Assembly (NCBI GenBank): GCA_003833135.1
Contig: QZLH01001606.1
Location: 1-25,648, forward strand
Reading direction: 5' to 3'
DNA from: Oehlia diaphana
Lineage: Eukaryota; Glomeromycota; Glomeromycetes; Glomerales; Glomeraceae
DNA length: 25,648 bases
Below are positions 20,809 to 25,648 of the stretch, one piece after another (position 1 is the first letter of the stretch; the number at the start of each line of letters is the position of its first letter). A program made the translations under genes and the position numbers. Under the pieces are notes generated by a model that was given only the letters and a program-made list of their open reading frames with translations, ran no database searches and had not been told where the DNA came from.

Positions 20809-21345
20809 TTGGCATACGTTGAAACTATTATGATAATTATATTACAGAGCTTATATGAAATTTGACATACGGAATTGATATTGTAGCTATATTTTATTCA
20901 TATGATAATTATATTACAGAACTTATATAAAATTTGACATACGGAATTGATATTGTAGCTATATTTTATTCATATGATAATTATATTACAGAACTTATAT
21001 GAAATTTGACATACGGAATTGATATTGGAACTACATTTTATTCTATTATAAAGATTATATGAATTTTGCCATATATAATCAATATTGAGACTATATTTTA
21101 TTCATGTGTTAATTATATTATAAAGATTATATGAATTTTGGGCATATATAAACAATATTGAGACTATATTTTATTCATGTGTTAATTATATTACGAATAT
21201 TATATGAATTTTGGAATATATAAACAATATTGAGACTATATCTTATTCATGTGTTAATTATATTATAAAGGTTATATGAATTTTGACATAAAGAATTGAT
21301 ATTGTAATTATATTTTATTTATGTATTAACTGTATGATTGTTATA
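20809..21345 (-). repeat. right subterminal tandem repeats (72 bp, about seven copies)
   Basis: Units recur with a 72-bp step (one step near 60): TTTGACATAC at 20861, 20933 and 21005, then diverged forms near 21065, 21137, 21209 and 21281. The consensus includes TTTGACATACGGAATTGATATTG, split as TTTGACATACGG and AATTGATATTG, then TAGCTATATTTTATTCAT and GATAATTATATTACAGA. Read on the minus strand the unit begins GTATGTCAAA and contains ATATAGC, as the left array does on the plus strand. The arrays are thus inverted relatives at the motif level, as expected for subterminal sites of one element. Confidence 0.7.
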
Positions 21346-21397
21346 TTTCATACTTTATTACATGTTGAACACATAAGGGCTATCTGTCAGTGACATA

Positions 21398-21434
21398 TCT
21401 AACATATTTAGGAAAATTGAAGGTTTCTGTAAAG
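21398..21434 (-). repeat. right terminal inverted repeat of the Plavaka-like element
   Basis: Read on the minus strand this begins CTTTACAGAAAC and shares a later AAATATGTTAG box with the left end. The adjacent TA at 21435-21436 is the duplicated target. Confidence 0.75.
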
Positions 21435-22952
21435 TAGTATTTCCAATTTTACAAAGATTGCTTGCATTATTTAATGCCTTTTTGATAATTGATACCTGTG
21501 TTGAATTGAAATGGTGTATAGGCTTTGGCCCAGCTACTTCGATTAGAATATAATACTTTAGTCATATATTGATGACTTTCTGGAAATTCATTCATCATAG
21601 ATTCCCACCGTTATTCAAATAACTCTATACTTAATGTATTTCTACATAAGTAAAATAATTTATTAAATGAACGAAATTTTGTACACAGTTTTGCTTTAAG
21701 GTATTTGGAAATATTTTGCCAGATATGGAAAAGACAATAAAAATGTGGCATCATTGGGAACACATAAGCAGCTGCATTAATCAATCCCAATTCTGAATCT
21801 GTCCAAAATGCTTTTAGCACAGTATTGTTCATTGCTTTCATAAGACATTGTAAAATTCATGTATATGTAGATGCCATTTTATTCTCACCAAGAGCATTAG
21901 CTACATTTCAAAACTTTTCATAATTGTTTTTAATCATGAAAATACTTAAATACATGTTGTATTTATTTGTTTTACATGTGTTATCATTTAACATCACATC
22001 ATAAAATTGTTAGTATAAATCCTATTGGGAGGGGAACATCCAGAAAATACCAGACAAATGACGTTCATTACCTAAATATCAAACAAATACCTTCCAACCT
22101 GGATCTTAAATTATGTTTTCAAGAAAATTGTTAAGTAACGAACTTGTATCAGAATTTTCTTTATTTTTATTATTACATAAATGGTATATTAAGTTATAAA
22201 TATCCTATTTATAGAATACATGTTATAGATGTTTTTTTTCAAAATTTCTAACTGTATAATAGGTGCCACTTTGCAGTCTGTAAAAAACTTTAAATCTTGC
22301 ATCATTTTATCATTAAAATGTCGATATCTAGCATTGAGATGTGCTATTTGTATAAGATTTAATTTATGATTGTATGCATCTATTAATGTTGTACACTTTA
22401 TCTTATTTTCTGTTTTTGGTAATGAAAGTTACAATGCCATTCACAATTGTTTTTGTTAGAATTGCATGAACGATGCAAATCTTGATTAATAATCTTACGG
22501 GCTTCATAATTACTACTAGAAGAATAACAAAATGATTTATATCAGGTAATAGAACAATTATTTGCATCTTTATCATTATGAAAAACCTGGTATGCAAAGC
22601 CTCTTTCTAAACAGTAATTATGCAAAAATGTATCAACTGATGTCCAGTTATCAAAACTATCTCCTATACAGAGATTATATTGATATGAAGAACAGTTTAA
22701 GCTGTCATTTAAACCTTCAAATAGTTCTGTAGGTTCTTCTTCTAGTTCATTAAATAAGTGTTCAGGAGATTTAGGAGTTGTAATAATGTTTTTTAATACA
22801 TTTTCTTCTAATTCATTAAAAAAGTATTCAGGAGACTTAGGAGGTGTAATAATATCTTCTAACATACTTTTTTCATTACTTTCAATAAAAACATTTGTAG
22901 GTAAAATGGTGTCTTCAGAAAAATTTATAAAGAAATCCCAATCTACGTCCAT
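21435..22952 (-). pseudogene. FAR1/MULE transposase, N-terminal half (zinc DNA-binding domain and MULE core)
   Basis: The start is ATG at 22952, giving an acidic N-terminus with two copies of a (T)PKSPE(Y/H)(F/L)FNELEE repeat, then DSFDNWTSVDTFLHNYCLERGF, which opens the FAR1-type WRKY-GCM1 zinc domain: FCYS, NNCEWHC and YNHKLN supply the Cys/His ligands. A TGA at 22542-22544 stands where Arg (CGA) is likely. The MULE core follows with FYDVMLNDNTCKTNKYN (probable first catalytic Asp), FWTDSELGLINAAA (second Asp), HFYCLFHIWQNISKYLK, FYLCRNTLS and RWESMMNEFPESHQYM. Near 21490 the segment that normally carries the catalytic Glu (STQ.VE..N) is missing, with a frame change, then IIKKALNNASNLCKIGNT runs into the insertion point. 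Frameshifts and stops show it was dead or dying independently of the insertion. Confidence 0.75.
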
Positions 22953-23310
22953 TGTGATAAAGGATTTGTTAGAATAAATATCACTGCATTAATTATCACT
23001 CCTTTATTTAATATATGTAGAGCACAAATTTTTTATGATGTGCATAGATGTTATAAATATATATTTAGTTAAAATTCATATGCTTGTACAATAATTATAT
23101 TATATTGCAACATTATAGTAAAAATCACCAGTAGTGAAACAAAAATTAAAAATTAATAAAATCACTAGTGGTGATTAAAATTTGAATTTCACTACCGGTA
23201 AATTCATTATGAAAATTACTGGTAATAAAAATAAAATATAAAATTAATAAAATCACCAGAGGTGATTAAAATTTGAATTTCATCAGCGGTGAAAATTAAA
23301 TAAATTCATA
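22953..23310. repeat. 5' region of FAR1 with duplicated CACCAGTGGTGA-type palindromes
   Basis: Palindromes AATCACTAGTGGTGATT (23160-23176) and AATCACCAGAGGTGATT (23251-23267) sit in a roughly 90-bp tandem duplication. Its copies share AAAATTAATAAAATCAC, GGTGATTAAAATTTGAA and a following CACTACCGGT/CATCAGCGGT word. A partial copy (ATCACCAGTAGTGAA) begins near 23124. They lie 170-350 bp upstream of the FAR1 start codon, so they may be operator-like sites or the wreck of a small palindromic element. Confidence 0.5.
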
Positions 23311-23950
23311 TTATATAACTTTGAAGAAATACATATTTTTTATATATAAATCATTGCCAAAATCATAACATCTACCGCTGATATATTCATCATTGTTACA
23401 ATAATGAATAAAATGTGCTGTGACATTTGTATCAAGTTCACTTATAGGACAAATCCTTTATATATCCTGAAGCCTATAAACTGGACATTTAACTTTTTTT
23501 GATTAGTAATTTTGTATTTATCAATGACAATAAAGACAAAATGTTATTATTTTTTTTATGGCTAAAAATGATTGCAGAAGCACAAAAGTTTTACTTTTTT
23601 CTTCAGAAATAGTAGTAACAACATCACCGACATGCAGACAATATTGTGTATTAATTCCATTATCTTCTACTGAAAAACAAATAAGTTTATAGTATCAATA
23701 TGAACTTTCAAAAAATGCCGCTTCATATGCCAATTCTCTATGAAAGTTAGAATCATTTGGCACATTTTTTTCAGCATATTTTTTTGGTATACACTTCTTT
23801 AAAACTATATTTAAAATATATTCCTCTAGTGAAGAAATAGTATAAGAATATTAATTAAAAATTCATATAATTAATAAAGAAACATTAACCAAACCATTGC
23901 TTATATTTTCTTTAAGATTAAAGAGTTTTTCAACATCAGAAAATTTGTTT
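23311..23950 (-). pseudogene. C-terminal remnant of a second Tnp2/Plavaka-like transposase
   Basis: Minus-strand blocks line up with the end of the transposase at 14026-17775 but are clearly diverged. In order: FHRELAYEAAFFESS, NGINTQYCLHVGDVVTTI, CPVYRLQD, a stop near the position where the other copy has its TAG, RICPISELDTNVTAHFIHYC and a short tail GNDLYIKNMYFFKVI with TAA at 23311-23313. The equivalent blocks in the first copy are CPLYNIQ, RIFPINFID and VHFIHNC. Only this end of the gene is left; upstream sequence passes into a repeat at 23934. Stops and frame changes are present. Confidence 0.6.
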
Positions 23951-24048
23951 AGGCGTAATTTAGTGTAATATTTCAGAAGTGGTGTAAAATTTCGAAACAT
24001 TACACTAAAAACACTAAAAACGTAATATTACAGAAGCTTACGTTCTTA
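23934..24048 (+). repeat. direct repeat, copy A (palindromic TTTAGTGTAAT element)
   Basis: This matches 24597-24702 in the same orientation, beginning CATCAGAAAATTTGTTTAG and ending at a GTTCTTA/GCTCTTA word. It contains an internal hairpin, TTTAGTGTAATATTTC against GAAACATTACACTAAA. Relative to copy B it has about nine extra bases from a duplicated ACACTAAAA. It abuts the foldback arm at 24045. Confidence 0.65.
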
Positions 24049-24362
24049 AATTTAAATAATTATAATAATTTAACAATATCTCGCTATCTACTGATCCAAT
24101 CAAGATGATCTATAGCTCATTGGAATCAGCTTATCAAGACGAATTGAATGGTAGTAAAATCACATCTTTACATTTAATAGATGACTTTCTATTAATTTAA
24201 AACTTTATTGCATACTATAAAATATTCTATTGAATGTAAAGATGTGATTTTACTACCATTCAATTCGTCTTGATGAGCTGATTCCAATGAGTTATAGATC
24301 ATCTTGATTGGATTAGTAGATAGCAAGATATTATTAAATTACTATAATTATTCAAATTTAAG
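24045..24362. repeat. foldback element with 136-bp inverted arms
   Basis: The left arm (24045-24180) and the right arm (about 24227-24362) are reverse complements with about eight mismatches by eye (roughly 94 per cent), every one a transition. The loop is about 46 bases. The arms start CTTAAATTT and include CCAATCAAGATGATCTATA and CAAGACGAATTGAATGGTAG. A transcript would form a long, nearly perfect hairpin. No coding potential is seen. It lies between the two direct repeats. Confidence 0.8.
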
Positions 24363-24596
24363 AGAGTAAATACAGGTGTAGGAATAAAAAAAATGGTGCA
24401 CCGCATTTTCAAAAATATTGTATTACAAATAAATCAAAAGAATATTAAACTTGACTTATTAAAATGATATACAACATTATTTGCAATACATCATCTATTT
24501 GATAAAGATATTGACAAATGATTTTCTTCTACATATAATGCTTTAACAAACCTTTTATGTTACTTAAAACGGTTGATGAATGACTGGTTTATTGTT

Positions 24597-24702
24597 CATC
24601 AGAAAATTTGTTTAGGCGTAATTTAGTGTAATATTTTGCAGGTGGTATAAAATTTCAAAATATTACACTAAAAATATAATATTACAGAAGTTTATGCTCT
24701 TA
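24597..24702 (+). repeat. direct repeat, copy B (palindromic TTTAGTGTAAT element)
   Basis: Second copy of the unit at 23934-24048. The hairpin arms are TTTAGTGTAATATTTTG and CAAAATATTACACTAAA. The sequence between the foldback and this copy (24363-24596) has no gene that I can see. Confidence 0.65.
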
Positions 24703-25520
24703 TAACGTGTATATTCTATAGTCTCTAAAGTGTAATAAAATATGTTTGGCTCAGTGCCTGAGAATGTCTCGCTATAGTTTTAATGATACTGCTTATAAGA
24801 TTGTTAGAAGTCTGAGAGTTTCAAGAAATATCTCAGTTAGGCTGAAACAGAATGTGAAACAGATGTCTCCTTCTGACTTGAATGTATTATTTATTTATTT
24901 TAGATTTCCTTAGCTTTTTCAACTCTGGTTTCTCTTTTTTGATATATTTATGCTACTCTATTATGTCTTCTTATGATCACCATATTTCAACTTCTCTTAT
25001 CAAATAAGAATTAATTTCTCCTGTCAATCATCCAATCTATTAATCTTCTTATCACATTTCTTAATTGTAATGCAAAAAAAAATGTTTTCAGCATTTTTTT
25101 TTTAATATTATAATATGAAAAAATGCCAAAACATTTTTCTTAATAATTAATAAAAAAAAAAACATCTTCGGCAATACAGAAAAATGTCAGGTTTGATGTT
25201 TTTTATTTTTTTAACTAAAAAATGTCAGATTCGACGTTTTTCATTAAAAAAAAAAGTTTATTTTTTTTCAAAAAAAAACTTTTTTTTATTATTTTTAACT
25301 AAAAATGTCAGGTTTGACGTTTTCAATTAAAAATCCATTTTTTATTAACGTTTTTCATTAAAAAACCTGGGTTTTTTTATTTTTAATGAAAAAACATCAT
25401 TTTTAATACACAGGTCAAACAGGTCAAACGGGTCAGATCAGGTAAGATGGATTACCTGACCTGACCTGACCCATTCGAAACACTAATTTTATATTTAAAG
25501 TAATAAAGAGTTTAACTGCA
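24703..25520. repeat. right-hand AT-rich spacer with ATGTCAGGTTTGACGTTTT repeats and a GGTCAG hairpin
   Basis: No gene is visible. Between about 25170 and 25325 three imperfect copies of AAAATGTCAG(G/A)TT(T/C)GACGTTTTT occur among long A and T runs. The segment at 25410-25430 has tandem CAGGTCAAA, and 25430-25472 forms a hairpin, GGGTCAGATCAGGTAA against TTACCTGACC...GACCC. The location just inside the right outer inverted repeat parallels the subterminal repeats at the left end, but the sequences are different. Confidence 0.45.
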
Positions 25521-25639
25521 GTTATACATGAAGTCGAAATTAAAGACCAAAAGTAGAAATATTTTGACTTGGGAAGGTCAAAAGTCGAAATTAAAGTCGA
25601 AATGGTCGAAATTACATCATAGTCATGTGATTTTTATAA
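25521..25639 (-). repeat. right outer inverted terminal repeat
   Basis: Read on the minus strand it gives TTATAAAAATCACATGACT, then AATTTCGACCATTTCGAC, a CCCAAGTC block and CTTCATGTATAAC, in the same order as 23-151. It differs from the left arm mainly by an extra AATTTCGACTTTTG segment and scattered substitutions. Confidence 0.75.
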
Positions 25640-25648
25640 TTATAATTT

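Larger units (their letters stand above)
13207..21434. mobile_element. 8.2-kb Plavaka/Tnp2 (CACTA-like) DNA transposon inserted in the FAR1/MULE gene
   Basis: The boundaries are set by inverted ends CTTTACAGAAAC (13207-13218) and GTTTCTGTAAAG (21423-21434) and flanking TA duplications (13205-13206, 21435-21436). Removing the element and one TA rejoins the FAR1 reading frame as LCKIGNT + INKRHKDE, matching the family spacing as I remember it. Inside are a Tnp2-type transposase gene (-), a divergent companion gene (+), central A-tract repeats, and tandem repeats inside each end. This is the layout of a two-gene CACTA/EnSpm element. The TIR does not begin with CACT(A/G), and a 2-bp duplication is shorter than the usual 3 bp, so superfamily placement rests on the transposase. 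Both genes carry stops, so this copy is not autonomous. Confidence 0.8.
23..25639. mobile_element. possible large composite element bounded by inverted terminal repeats
   Basis: The two extremities of the window are inverted copies of one another, which is how a DNA transposon looks when cut out with its ends. Everything between is mostly dead transposon DNA plus one intact ATPase gene. Long inverted repeats together with a FAR1-type MULE transposase gene inside would fit a Mutator-like element that has grown by nested insertion and gained passenger DNA, but no link between that gene and these repeats is shown. I could not find a convincing target-site duplication in the few flanking bases available. 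Two independent copies of a dispersed repeat in opposite orientation would look the same, so the call is tentative. Confidence 0.35.

Noticed and set aside
1..25648. tRNA, rRNA or viral genes
   Set aside because: No cloverleaf with a GGTTCGA-type arm, no ribosomal stretch and no viral hallmark domain was seen on either strand by eye.

Overview
The window looks like a transposon-graveyard segment of a very AT-rich fungal genome. The gene families, the short GT-AG introns (about 56-123 nt) and the TACTAAC-type branch sites point to an arbuscular mycorrhizal fungus, most likely Rhizophagus or a close relative. This is inferred from remembered family resemblance, not from a database search. Only one protein-coding gene looks intact: a four-exon, 426-residue P-loop ATPase at 6354-7867 (+). 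Nearly everything else is decayed mobile DNA, nested several levels deep.

Layout. The two ends of the window (about 23-151 and 25521-25639) are inverted copies of each other, rich in a TTTCGAC micro-repeat, so the whole window may be one 25.6-kb element or composite. From the left come degenerate CCGGCAACCT repeats (165-450); a tandem array of intron-like units separated by 22- or 32-nt micro-exons (798-1500); unrecognised AT-rich DNA; a dead hAT transposase (about 3265-4345, +); the ATPase gene; and a dead minus-strand gene of a multicopy family (about 8380-10880). That last gene is broken by two small non-autonomous transposons, each with target-site duplications (8459-8789 and 9667-10083).

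The central finding is at 11932-22952. A minus-strand FAR1/MULE (Mutator-type) transposase gene is cut in two. Its N-terminal half is at 21435-22952 and its C-terminal half at 11932-13206. Between them sits an 8228-bp element (13207-21434) with inverted ends CTTTACAGAAAC and a TA target-site duplication; removing it plus one TA rejoins the FAR1 frame. The inserted element carries a Plavaka/Tnp2 (CACTA-like) transposase pseudogene (14026-17775, -), a divergent multi-exon companion gene (18707-20282, +), an A-tract repeat region between them, and tandem repeats inside each end that share a TATGTC(G/A)AAA motif in opposite orientation. The transposase is itself interrupted by a 227-bp MITE with a 6-bp duplication. 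The order of nesting is therefore outer inverted repeats, then FAR1/MULE, then the Plavaka-like element, then the MITE.

The right flank holds the C-terminal remnant of a second Tnp2-like transposase (23311-about 23950, -), a pair of direct repeats, a 136-bp-armed foldback hairpin (24045-24362), and A/T-rich repeats leading to the right outer inverted repeat. The premature stops in the two large transposon genes can mostly be explained by C:G to T:A transitions.
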